From Lutibacillus sp052034115 (GTDB lineage Bacteria; Actinomycetota; Actinomycetes; Actinomycetales; Dermatophilaceae), in the NCBI GenBank assembly GCA_052034115.1, contig JBPOIZ010000120.1, forward strand, positions 1-30,425: a stretch of 30,425 bases of DNA, in the 5' to 3' direction. Made by a program: the position numbers and the translations under genes. Position 1 is the first letter of the stretch. Each line of letters begins with the position of its first letter. The notes beneath the pieces were generated by a model. That model was not told the DNA's origin, did no database searches, and worked only from the letters and a program-made list of their open reading frames with translations. Shown piece by piece: positions 22,537 to 29,755 of the stretch.

Positions 22537-24192
22537 ATGAGCGACGCAGCCCCGAACCCGTCAGACCCCGCCGGCCCAACGCCGTCATCGCCGAGCCACG
22601 ACGACGTCCCTCCAGCGCGCCCAGAGCCCACGAACGAGAACACCTCGCCAGCCCAGCCGGCCGGCACGCAGCCCCCCAACGCGGCCGCGTCGGGAGCGGC
22701 GGCCCCGTCGGGAGCGGCGGCCCACCCGGCAGCGGCGGCCCCGTCGGGATCGGCAGCCCCGGCGGGAGCGGCGGGAGCGGAGGCCCACCCGGCAGCCGCA
22801 GCCCCGGCGGAGGCGACCGCGCCGATCTGGTACCGAGGCGAGATCGGATCCTCCGCGTCCAGGGGTACTCCCCCTGGTGGGGAGGCGCCCCCCGCGGTCG
22901 CAGCGGAGCACGAGCCCAGCCCGTCGATGGCCGGCGCGCAGGCCGGCGGCGTCGCCGGTCAGCCGATGCGCCGACCGCTCGTCCAGCTGTCGGTTGTGGC
23001 CGTGATGGCGGCGGCGCTGGCATCGGGCGGGACGTACCTGGTGGCTCGCGGGTCGACCTTGTCGACCGGTGCTGCGGGCGTCGGCGGATCCAGCGTGTCC
23101 GGCTCGAGTTCGAACGCCGCGACGACGACCGGCCCCCGCGACGCCGCTGGCTCGACCGGCTCGACCGGCTCGACCGGCTCGACCGGCTCGACCGGCTCGA
23201 GCGGCGCGCAGAACGCCGGATCGGCAACGGCACCTCAGCTCGCGTCCAACGACTGGACCTCGGTCGCCGCTGCCGTGGCGCCCAGCGTGGTGTCCATCAA
23301 TGTCGAGACCCCATCCGGCGGTGGGCAGGGGTCCGGCGTCATCATCGACGACCGCGGGCACATCCTGACGAACAACCACGTTGCGGCTGCCGGGTCAGGA
23401 ACCGCGACGATCAGCGTCACCTTGTCCGACGGTCGCACCTACGAGGCCACGGTGACCGGGACGGACCCGTCGACCGACCTTGCGGTGTTGGCCCTGAAGA
23501 AGCCACCGACCGACCTGACCCCGATCGCGTTCGCCGACTCGGAGCGCCTCGTGGTCGGGCAGCCCGTCATGGCTGTCGGCAACCCGCTGGGCCTCGCCGG
23601 CACCGTCACCACCGGGATCATCAGCGCCTTGAACCGGCCCGTGACGACGGGCGGCGAGTCCGGCGCCCTGGGTGGCAGCGTCTCGGAACCGGTCGTCACC
23701 AACGCAGTGCAGACCTCGGCAGCGATCAACCCGGGGAACTCCGGAGGTGCCCTCGTGGACACCGCTGGCCGGCTCGTCGGAATCAACTCCTCGATCGCCA
23801 CACTCGGCGCCGGCCAGGGCGGCAGTGGGAACATCGGCATCGGGTTCGCCATACCGTCCAACGAGGCCAAGGCGGTTGCCAGCCAGCTCATCGCGACCGG
23901 AGCCGCGCAGCACGCATATCTCGGGGTCCAAACGCGCGACACGGTGGCAGCCGACGGGTCCGATCGACGGAACGCTGCCCTCATCGGAAGCGTCGTGAGC
24001 GGGTCTGCGGCTGATCAGGCCGGCCTGAAGGCCGGCGATGCCGTCATCGCCATGAACGGCGAATCGGTGGGCTCACAGTTGGCCCTGGTTGCGGCGATCC
24101 GCGAGCGGCAACCCGGCGAGAGGGTGAACCTGACGGTGCTCCGTAACGGCACCCGGCAGGACATCTCAGTCACCTTGGGCACCAAGCCGTAG
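22537..24192 (+). CDS. HtrA/PepD-like trypsin-type serine protease with PDZ domain
   Basis: 551 residues from ATG 22537. The first 145 residues are a cytoplasmic Pro/Ala/Ser-rich disordered region, followed by one transmembrane helix (about 150-170, LSVVAVMAAALASGGTYLV) and a Gly/Ser/Thr linker built from six GST-type repeats. The S1C protease domain (about 245-435) has the triad His281 in TNNHVAA, Asp314 in STDLAVLAL and Ser402 in INPGNSGGALV. A C-terminal PDZ domain (about 455-550) contains YLGVQTR, VVSGSAADQAGLKAGDAVI and VNLTVLRNG. It should degrade or refold damaged proteins outside the membrane. It begins 21 bp after the kinase gene and completes an MprAB-PepD-like operon. The N-terminal region is longer than I expect for PepD. 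Confidence 0.93.
   Translation: MSDAAPNPSDPAGPTPSSPSHDDVPPARPEPTNENTSPAQPAGTQPPNAAASGAAAPSGAAAHPAAAAPSGSAAPAGAAGAEAHPAAAAPAEATAPIWYRGEIGSSASRGTPPGGEAPPAVAAEHEPSPSMAGAQAGGVAGQPMRRPLVQLSVVAVMAAALASGGTYLVARGSTLSTGAAGVGGSSVSGSSSNAATTTGPRDAAGSTGSTGSTGSTGSTGSSGAQNAGSATAPQLASNDWTSVAAAVAPSVVSINVETPSGGGQGSGVIIDDRGHILTNNHVAAAGSGTATISVTLSDGRTYEATVTGTDPSTDLAVLALKKPPTDLTPIAFADSERLVVGQPVMAVGNPLGLAGTVTTGIISALNRPVTTGGESGALGGSVSEPVVTNAVQTSAAINPGNSGGALVDTAGRLVGINSSIATLGAGQGGSGNIGIGFAIPSNEAKAVASQLIATGAAQHAYLGVQTRDTVAADGSDRRNAALIGSVVSGSAADQAGLKAGDAVIAMNGESVGSQLALVAAIRERQPGERVNLTVLRNGTRQDISVTLGTKP
23151..23204 (+). repeat. In-frame 9-bp tandem repeat in the protease linker
   Basis: CTCGACCGG is repeated five times exactly (23151-23195), with a sixth copy differing by one base. 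The unit encodes Gly-Ser-Thr and preserves frame, so copy-number change would lengthen or shorten the tether between the membrane helix and the protease domain. Confidence 0.9.
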
Positions 24193-24229
24193 CGGTCACG
24201 CCGAGGCCGACCCCCATCAGAGTGTCACC
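24193..24229. other. Short gap after the protease gene
   Basis: No convincing terminator is seen directly after the stop. The only nearby hairpin is CCACCC/GGGTGG at 24238-24255, which has a short stem and no T-run. Confidence 0.3.
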
Positions 24230-24380
24230 TCACGTTGCCACCCAGCCCAGGGTGGTGGGGCGACCCTCGGCCGCTGATAGGCCCAGCCGCTCCGAGTCCT
24301 CGACTGCGGTCAGCGCCGCCGCGACCCCCTCGCGCACACGGGCCGAGCATCACTCTCCAGCACCGCCAAGAACGCAACCC
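24230..24380 (-). pseudogene. Unidentified gene relic, frameshifted and truncated
   Basis: On the minus strand the sequence reads VAFLAVLESDARPV and then, in another frame, REGVAAALTAVEDSERLGL followed by SAAEGRPTTLGWVAT and a stop at 24230. A two-base duplication (GTGTG) at the junction would explain the shift. Codon third positions are strongly G/C in both pieces, so this looks like the last 50 codons of a former gene. Its upstream part is missing; the double-hairpin repeat begins at that point. I cannot name the protein. Confidence 0.4.
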
Positions 24381-24385
24381 CAAGC

Positions 24386-24467
24386 CCCTACGTCACTGGC
24401 CCGCTGGGCGGGCCAGTGACACCCAGTGGCCCGCGGGGCGGGCCACTGACGTAGGGAGCGGGTGAGG
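24386..24467. repeat. Double-hairpin intergenic repeat, copy 2 (inverted)
   Basis: The 71-bp core (24386-24456) has terminal inverted repeats CCCTACGTCACTGGCCCGC with one mismatch. It contains two internal hairpins, CACTGGCCCGCTGGGCGGGCC and CAGTGGCCCGC-GGGCGGGCCACTG, split by ACAC. The same flank found beside copy 1 (CCTCACC) appears here as its complement GGTGAGG at 24461-24467, so copy 2 is the inverted form. Both cores are exactly 71 bp. Confidence 0.85.
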
Positions 24468-24483
24468 TGGTGCCGAGACGGAA

Positions 24484-24516
24484 AAACGTGACTGACGAGA
24501 ACAGGGAGTCACGTTT
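24484..24516. repeat. 10-bp inverted repeat with 13-nt loop
   Basis: AAACGTGACT (24484-24493) and AGTCACGTTT (24507-24516) are perfect inverted repeats. The stem is less GC-rich than anything around it. It could be a terminator for either direction (T-run of three) or an operator; no gene borders it closely. Confidence 0.6.
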
Positions 24517-24520
24517 GGCA

Positions 24521-24580
24521 GTGCTGACGACGGCAGCGCAGACGACAGCAGTGCAGACGACAGCAGTGCAGACGACGGCA
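24521..24580. repeat. 15-bp tandem repeat, four copies
   Basis: Units close to GTGCAGACGACAGCA lie at 24521, 24536, 24551 and 24566, differing at one to three positions, with a partial fifth following. It is outside any gene I can support. The unit length is a multiple of three, but no frame across it looks like a real protein. Confidence 0.8.
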
Positions 24581-24798
24581 GTGACGACAACCGTAACGAA
24601 CCGGTGTCCGCGCACCCGTCGATAGCTCAACGCAACGGCCATCCGGACCGTCGGCGGTGCGGCCGGACCACCGCCCGTCGTCGACGCTGCAGGCTGTCGG
24701 TGGTGAGTGCGAGGCTGGACACAGCCGCTCAACACCGAGTGGCCGCATCGGCGCAGCGGGCACCGTGATCTCGAGGCCGTCGATGGCGGAACGCATGA
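24581..24798. other. Gene-free stretch before the XRE gene
   Basis: I see no supported gene. A minus-strand frame from 24796 begins MRSAIDGLEITVPAAPMRPL but soon runs into the tandem-repeat region and has no ribosome site. The promoter of the XRE gene should lie here; no convincing -10/-35 pair is visible. Confidence 0.4.
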
Positions 24799-25458
24799 AT
24801 GGGGCATGCGATGGACGTCGCCGGTCAGGTCCTCCGCGCTCGACGGCAGGCGGATCTCAGTCAACGAGAGCTTGCCGAGGCCGTGGGTGTCTCCCATTCG
24901 ACGATCGCCAGGATCGAGGCGGGACGCGTGGACCCTTCGATCGGCCTGTTCAGCAAGATCATCGCGATCGGTGGGCTGCGCGTCCTCGTCGTCGACGATG
25001 TTGGCGTCGAGGCGCGGCCGGTCCCCGCCGACGTCGTGCGCGACAACGCCGGCCGGCGGTTCCCGGCCCATCTCGACGTCCAACCACCAGACCTTGTCCC
25101 CCCGGCGCGGTGGCAGTTCCCTCGATATGACCGCAAGCCGCCGCGGGCCTGGTACCACCGCCGCGCGCAACGTGACCTGTTGCGCGACGGCGCGAGCCCG
25201 GCCGGAGTCGGCGACCATCCCACGCTCGACGAGCTCGAGGCTCGTCGGATCTACCTGGTCGAGGCGCGGCGGCGCGCCGCGGAGCGGGCACGGCAGCGTC
25301 GACGGCAGAACACCGAGGAACACCGCGCGCGCACCGCCGGGCCGCCCGGAACGGATCCGAACGAGTGCCAATGCGACACCCCGTGCTGGATCTCCCCCGC
25401 GTGCGTCGAGGACTGCTCCTGCCAGTGCGAGCCCGCCGCCCGACCTCGCGTCTCCTAG
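24799..25458 (+). CDS. XRE-family helix-turn-helix protein with cysteine-rich tail
   Basis: 219 residues from ATG 24799; ATG 24811 is an alternative start. Residues 8-65 form an XRE/Cro domain: VLRARRQADLSQRELAEAVG, then VSHSTIARIEAGRVDPSIGL. The middle (about 70-140) holds a short strand-rich part (LRVLVVDDVGVEARPVPADV) and an Arg/Trp/Tyr-rich part with WYHRRAQRDLLRDG. A basic helix (EARRRAAERARQRRRQN) precedes a tail with seven Cys, NECQCDTPCWISPACVEDCS then CQCE, spaced as if to bind zinc or form a small metal knuckle. I believe comparable Cys tails occur in other actinobacterial XRE proteins. It ends 144 bp before the osmoprotectant transporter operon and is a candidate regulator of it. 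Confidence 0.8.
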   Translation: MGHAMDVAGQVLRARRQADLSQRELAEAVGVSHSTIARIEAGRVDPSIGLFSKIIAIGGLRVLVVDDVGVEARPVPADVVRDNAGRRFPAHLDVQPPDLVPPARWQFPRYDRKPPRAWYHRRAQRDLLRDGASPAGVGDHPTLDELEARRIYLVEARRRAAERARQRRRQNTEEHRARTAGPPGTDPNECQCDTPCWISPACVEDCSCQCEPAARPRVS

Positions 25459-25573
25459 ACCCATGGAGCCCCGCCGTGGATCGGCCCTGGGAATAGCCCA
25501 CCGAGGCTCGCTGGTTGAGAGCACCAGGCGGGCCCACAGGGGGTGCGCCTGCATGAGCCGGACCCCCACAAAC

Positions 25574-25586
25574 CTGTCCGGGACAG
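25574..25586. promoter_or_regulatory. Palindrome just before the transporter operon
   Basis: CTGTCC-G-GGACAG is a perfect 6-bp inverted repeat directly before the AGGAGG ribosome site of the ATPase gene. It could be an operator or a small hairpin that limits ribosome access. Confidence 0.4.
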
Positions 25587-25602
25587 CAGGAGGACGCGCC
25601 CC

Positions 25603-26580
25603 GTGATCACCTTTGAGCACGTGAGCAAGGTCTTCGATGGCGGCGTGGCGGCCGTGGACGACCTGTCCCTCACCTTGCCCGCCGGACGCATCAGTGTGCT
25701 CGTCGGCCCATCGGGCTGCGGCAAGACAACCTCGCTGCGCATGATCAACCGGCTCGACTCCCCGACGTCTGGGCGGGTACTCCTCGACGGACGCGACGTC
25801 GCCACCCAGGACCCGACCGTCTTGCGCCGCCACATCGGCTACGTCATCCAGCACGCAGGTCTCTTTCCGCACCGGACCGTGCGCGACAACATCGCGACGG
25901 TGCCCATGCTGTTGGGCCGCAGTCGTCGCGAAGCGCGCCATCTTGCCGAGGCGTTGCTCGAACGGGTCGGGCTTCCCCAACACCTGGCCGACCGATACCC
26001 CGCACAGCTCTCGGGGGGGCAACAACAGCGGGTCGGTGTCGCCCGGGCCTTGGCGGCCGACCCACCGGTGATGCTCATGGACGAGCCGTTCAGCGCGGTG
26101 GACCCCGTCGTTCGAGGCCAACTCCAACAGGAGTTCCTCCGGCTCCAACGCGAGCTCGGGACGACGATCGTCCTGGTCACCCACGACATCGACGAAGCCA
26201 TCACCCTCGGCGACCAGATTGCCATTTTCCGCGACGGGGGCCGATTGGCCCAGGTCGGCAGTCCCGAGCAGATCCTCGCCGATCCCGCGGACCCCTTCGT
26301 CGCGGGCTTCGTCGGACGTGACCGTGGCTGGCGTTCGCTCTCCTTCGTTCCTGCGGGGACCATCCCGTTGCGCCCCCTGGAGCACCGGTCCGAGGGCGAC
26401 GACGCCGCGCCGACCTTCACTGCCGCCGACAGCCTCAGGCACGTCGCCGACCTCGTCATCACCTCCCCGACCGGGTATGCCGTCCGCATCGGAGCCGGTG
26501 GCCGGCCCGAAGGCCGCGCCACCGCCGAAGACCTGGCCATCGCGGTCGATCGCCATAAAGCGGCACCGGGAGTTGCATGA
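25603..26580 (+). CDS. Osmoprotectant (betaine/choline/carnitine) ABC transporter, ATP-binding protein
   Basis: 325 residues from GTG 25603, chosen because AGGAGG lies ten bases upstream and ITFEHVSKVFDGGVAAVDD begins the conserved fold. Walker A is GPSGCGKTT, the Q-loop lies in GYVIQHAGLFPHRTV, the signature is LSGGQQQRVGVARAL, Walker B is VMLMDEPFSAVDP and the switch His is in LVTHDIDEA. The sequence is of the ProV/OpuCA type. Family members often carry two CBS domains that sense ionic strength; here only about 70 residues remain after the ABC domain, with a degenerate CBS-like end (HVADLVITSPTGYAVRIGAG), so osmotic gating may be weak. The stop overlaps the first permease gene (ATGA). Confidence 0.92.
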   Translation: MITFEHVSKVFDGGVAAVDDLSLTLPAGRISVLVGPSGCGKTTSLRMINRLDSPTSGRVLLDGRDVATQDPTVLRRHIGYVIQHAGLFPHRTVRDNIATVPMLLGRSRREARHLAEALLERVGLPQHLADRYPAQLSGGQQQRVGVARALAADPPVMLMDEPFSAVDPVVRGQLQQEFLRLQRELGTTIVLVTHDIDEAITLGDQIAIFRDGGRLAQVGSPEQILADPADPFVAGFVGRDRGWRSLSFVPAGTIPLRPLEHRSEGDDAAPTFTAADSLRHVADLVITSPTGYAVRIGAGGRPEGRATAEDLAIAVDRHKAAPGVA

Positions 26581-27224
26581 TCGGCTACCTCACCGCGAAC
26601 TGGGATCTGGTGGCCGGCGCCCTGCGACAGCACATCGTCCTCGCACTGGTGCCCGTGATCCTTGGCGCCCTCATTGCGCTCCCGCTCGGGACCTGGGCGG
26701 CGCGCAGTGGGCTGGTCTACCCGATCCTCATGGGCGCGTCGGGGATCCTCTACTCGATCCCGTCCCTGGCGCTGTTCGTCGTGTTGCCCGGGATCCTGGG
26801 AACGAAGATCCTGGACCCGATCAATGTCGTCGTCGCGCTGACCTTCTACACCGCCGCGCTGCTGGTGCGCACCATCGCCGACGCCCTGCGGGCCGTCGAT
26901 CCCACCGTCGTCCAGGCCGCCGATGCGATGGGCTACCGCCACACCCGTCGGCTGCTCGCCGTCGAGCTGCCGGTGGCGTTGCCGGTCCTGCTGGCTGGCC
27001 TGCGCTCCGCCACCGTCGCCAACATCTCGATGGTCAGCGTCGGCGCGCTGATCGGCGTGGGCGGTCTCGGCACGCTGTTCACCCGCGGACTGCAGATCCA
27101 GTACCTCGATCCGATCTTCCTCGGCATCACCTTGTCGGTCCTGCTGGCGGTCGCTGCCGACGCCCTACTCGTCCTCCTGCAGCGCAGGCTCACGCCGTGG
27201 ACTCGAGTTGGGGGGCGGGCATGA
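26577..27224 (+). CDS. Osmoprotectant ABC transporter permease 1 (OpuCB-like)
   Basis: 215 residues, about six transmembrane helices. It contains the binding-protein-dependent permease domain with the EAA loop AADAMGYRHTRRLLAVELPVALP that contacts the ATPase, and the conserved ALIGVGGLGTLFTRG after it. It starts at an ATGA overlap with the ATPase gene and ends in another with the second permease, so the three are made in fixed proportion. With its partner permease it forms the membrane channel for a betaine-like substrate. Confidence 0.92.
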   Translation: MIGYLTANWDLVAGALRQHIVLALVPVILGALIALPLGTWAARSGLVYPILMGASGILYSIPSLALFVVLPGILGTKILDPINVVVALTFYTAALLVRTIADALRAVDPTVVQAADAMGYRHTRRLLAVELPVALPVLLAGLRSATVANISMVSVGALIGVGGLGTLFTRGLQIQYLDPIFLGITLSVLLAVAADALLVLLQRRLTPWTRVGGRA

Positions 27225-27955
27225 GCGACCAGCCCCCCTACCTCTTCGACCCAGCGAGCTGGAGCCTCACCGACCCCACCGCCATCCCCGCGCGCGTCGG
27301 GGAACACCTGCTCTATTCCGGCCTGGCCCTGGCCATCGCTGCGGCGGTCGCCATACCGATCGGCATGCTCATCGGCCACACCGGTCGGGGCGCCTTCCTC
27401 ACCGCAACCATCAGCAACTCCTGGCGTGCGCTCCCTACCTTCGGCTTGCTGAGCCTGCTGGTGACCCTCATCGGCGTCGGCGAGGTCCCCGCCCTGGCCG
27501 CGCTCGTGGTCCTGGCCATCCCGCCAATCCTGCTCGCGACGTATGCCGGGGTCCGCGCCGTCGAACCCGCCGTCGTCGACGCGGCGCGCGGCATGGGATT
27601 GCGGGGCACCCAGGTGCTACGGGACGTCGAGGCACCGATCGCGGTGCCGCTCATCATGGGGGGGCTGCGCAGCGCCGCCCTTCAGGTCGTCTCGACCGCC
27701 ACCATCGCTGCGTATGTCGGCCTGGGCGGGCTCGGCCGGCTCCTCGTCGACGGGCTCGCTCTCGGGGACTACGACCAGGTCGTCGCCGGCGCGGTCGTGG
27801 TCGCCGCGTTGTCGATCCTCGCCGATCTGCTTCTGGCCGGCACCCAGCGGCTCGTCGTCTCGCCCGGGCTGGCCGCCCGAACCGCGCCGAGGCCCCGAGG
27901 TCCCGCCGCCACCCGCATGACACCATCCAACCCAGCCGACGCCGCGTCGGTCTGA
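27221..27955 (+). CDS. Osmoprotectant ABC transporter permease 2 (OpuCD-like)
   Basis: 244 residues from ATG 27221, overlapping the preceding stop by 4 bp. A 40-residue N-terminal extension (QPPYLFDPASWSLTDPTAIP) precedes six membrane helices. The EAA loop is VVDAARGMGLRGTQVLRDVEAPIAVPL and the following conserved segment is AAYVGLGGLGRLLVDGL. The C-terminal tail is basic and proline-rich. It pairs with the first permease. An ATA Ile codon near 27352 forms part of the recurring CGCCATAC word. Confidence 0.92.
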   Translation: MSDQPPYLFDPASWSLTDPTAIPARVGEHLLYSGLALAIAAAVAIPIGMLIGHTGRGAFLTATISNSWRALPTFGLLSLLVTLIGVGEVPALAALVVLAIPPILLATYAGVRAVEPAVVDAARGMGLRGTQVLRDVEAPIAVPLIMGGLRSAALQVVSTATIAAYVGLGGLGRLLVDGLALGDYDQVVAGAVVVAALSILADLLLAGTQRLVVSPGLAARTAPRPRGPAATRMTPSNPADAASV

Positions 27956-27968
27956 CCTAAGGAGAACC

Positions 27969-28895
27969 ATGAAGCGACGACTGACTCTCGGGGCCACCGC
28001 CGCGGCCTTGCTGCTCGCCGCCTGCGGCAGCAGCGACCCGCTGGCCCCCACCCCGGGTGCCAGCACCGGAGGTGCCAGCACGGTCATCACCATCGGGTCG
28101 GCCGACTTCGCCGAGTCGGAGTTGCTCGCCGAGCTGTATGCCGCCGCCCTGAAGGCCACAGGGGTGGAGGTCAAGCGCACCAGTGGGATCGGCAAGCGCG
28201 AGGTCTACGTAGCCGCCATCAAGGACGGCTCGATCGACCTAATCCCCGAGTACAACGGCGCGCTGCTGGCCAACCTGCTCGCGCAGAAGGTGCCCGAGCA
28301 CGTCAACACCCCCGACGAGGTCTACGCCGCGCTCACGGCCGCGCTGCCCGCCGAGCTGAAGGTCCTCAAACAGGCCGCCGCGGAAGACAAGGACACCCTG
28401 ACCGTCACCCGGGACACGGCGACGAAGTACAACCTGACGACCATCGACGACCTCAAGCCAGTGGCCAAGGACTTCACCTTGGCCGCGGCACCTGAGTTCG
28501 CCAAGCGCTATCAAGGAGCCCTTGGCCTCAGTGAGCTCTACGGCATCGAGTTCGCCAAGCAGCTGCCACTCGATGCCGGCGGCCCGCTGAGCCTGGCCGC
28601 CCTCCTCAAGGGCGACGCCCAGGTGGCGAACATCTTCTCGACCGACTCGGCCATCGTGACCAATGACCTGGTCTCCCTTCAGGACACGAAGAACCTCTTT
28701 TTGTCCCAGAACATCCTGCCGCTCATCCGGGCCAACAAGGCGGACGCCACCGTGACCGCCGCCCTCGACGCGGTGTCGGCCAAGCTCACCACCGAGAACC
28801 TGTCCGCGGCGCTGGCGAAGGTCACCGTCGACAAGCAGAGCCCGACCACCGTCGCGGCCTATCTGCTCACGGAACTGGGCCTCTTGGTGGTTTAG
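27969..28895 (+). CDS. Osmoprotectant ABC transporter substrate-binding lipoprotein
   Basis: 308 residues with TAAGGAG seven bases before the ATG. The signal peptide ends in the lipobox LLLAAC, so the protein is probably lipid-anchored. The mature part begins after a Ser/Thr/Gly/Pro tether with TVITIGSADFAESELLAELY and contains IDLIPEYNGALLANL, both typical of the OpuAC/ProX glycine-betaine-binding fold; PEYNG replaces the more common PEYTG. Choline, betaine, carnitine or another quaternary amine is expected, but the aromatic binding cage cannot be assigned from sequence. It is the last gene of the operon and its stop overlaps that of the convergent Nudix gene by 4 bp, leaving no room for a terminator between them. 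Confidence 0.9.
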   Translation: MKRRLTLGATAAALLLAACGSSDPLAPTPGASTGGASTVITIGSADFAESELLAELYAAALKATGVEVKRTSGIGKREVYVAAIKDGSIDLIPEYNGALLANLLAQKVPEHVNTPDEVYAALTAALPAELKVLKQAAAEDKDTLTVTRDTATKYNLTTIDDLKPVAKDFTLAAAPEFAKRYQGALGLSELYGIEFAKQLPLDAGGPLSLAALLKGDAQVANIFSTDSAIVTNDLVSLQDTKNLFLSQNILPLIRANKADATVTAALDAVSAKLTTENLSAALAKVTVDKQSPTTVAAYLLTELGLLVV

Positions 28896-29665
28896 GCCGC
28901 TTGTGCTGCCGCGGCGTGGGGCCACCAGACCTGCCCCTCGCAGCGGCGGCGCATCTCTAGGACGCTGACCCACTCGGCCGCGTCGACATCGTGGACCGTC
29001 GGCCTCAGGGCCGGCACTGGATCGGGCACCCGTGCGGCATACACCGCGATCGTGACCATGGGTGCCGGGAACCGGCCGTGTGCCTGCCCGTCGAGGAAGG
29101 TGATCCGCTCATAGCCGACGATGCCCAACTCACGCACCGCCAGCAGGACGCCGGTCTCCTCGGCGCACTCGCGCACGGCGGCCTCGCGCGCGCTCTCGCC
29201 CGGCTCGCGCATCCCTGAGGGTGGGCCCCAGGCGTCCCGCTCCACGGAGTGGACCAAGGCCTGGCGTTCCTGCGGGTCGGCAAGGAGAACGGCGGCGCCC
29301 CAGGTCATGGACTCGACGGGATCGACGCTTGCGCGGAACAGGTCGACCCGCATCGGCGCCCCTTCCGGCCCGAGGAGCTCGGGATGGGTCTGCACCAACC
29401 GGTCGCTGTGCCGTTTCATGACCCGCAGCCCGCTCAGCCGCAGCCGACGCACCAAGTCACGTGAGGTGGTCGGCACCGCTCCGGCCGCGACCAGGTCGGC
29501 ATACCGGTCCTGCGGGACGTCGTAGTGGTCTCCTTCGAAGGCCCTCCTGGGGATGCCGACCAGGTCGGCGAACTCGTGCAACTCGGCCACCGTGGAGTCG
29601 CTGACGACGTGCGACCACATCCGGCCGTGCGCGGGCCAGGCAGGGGGATCGATCCAGATGACCAT
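28892..29665 (-). CDS. DUF4031 and Nudix hydrolase fusion protein
   Basis: 257 residues. The N-terminal 90 residues (VIWIDPPAWPAHGRMWSHVV ... DHYDVPQDRYADLVAAGA) match DUF4031, a small domain of unknown function common in actinobacteria. From about residue 115 a Nudix domain follows, with the complete box GMREPGESAREAAVRECAEE then TGV, i.e. G-x5-E-x7-REUxEExGU, which binds the divalent metal that drives pyrophosphate hydrolysis. The substrate (an NDP-X compound) is unknown. The two domains are in one uninterrupted frame. Its stop overlaps the end of the transporter operon; upstream is the groEL terminator. Confidence 0.88.
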   Translation of the reverse strand: MVIWIDPPAWPAHGRMWSHVVSDSTVAELHEFADLVGIPRRAFEGDHYDVPQDRYADLVAAGAVPTTSRDLVRRLRLSGLRVMKRHSDRLVQTHPELLGPEGAPMRVDLFRASVDPVESMTWGAAVLLADPQERQALVHSVERDAWGPPSGMREPGESAREAAVRECAEETGVLLAVRELGIVGYERITFLDGQAHGRFPAPMVTIAVYAARVPDPVPALRPTVHDVDAAEWVSVLEMRRRCEGQVWWPHAAAAQAA

Positions 29666-29703
29666 GGGGACGTCCTTGCTCCAGTGAGCCCCAATGTAAC
29701 GAC

Positions 29704-29739
29704 CAACGGGTGGCCCCCCAGCAGGGGGGCCACCCGTTG
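29704..29739 (-). terminator. Strong hairpin terminator of groEL
   Basis: CAACGGGTGGCCCCCC (29704-29719) and its exact complement (29724-29739) form a 16-bp stem with a 4-nt loop, 16 bp after the groEL stop. It is the strongest hairpin in the window, with only a weak T-rich tail on the groEL side. Confidence 0.88.
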
Positions 29740-29755
29740 TGGTGGCGGGCCGGAC

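Noticed and set aside
24521..24580. Possible CRISPR or coding repeat protein
   Set aside because: The 15-bp units are directly adjacent without spacers and no frame through them has a start, ribosome site or plausible protein.
25459..25602. A riboswitch before the osmoprotectant transporter genes
   Set aside because: Apart from a 13-bp palindrome I could not match any known riboswitch core or build a convincing multi-helix fold.
24388..26556. A 722-codon open frame on the minus strand across the XRE and ABC-ATPase genes
   Set aside because: It is the antisense shadow of genes with clear conserved motifs (Walker A/B, signature, XRE helix). Long antisense frames are expected at this GC content.
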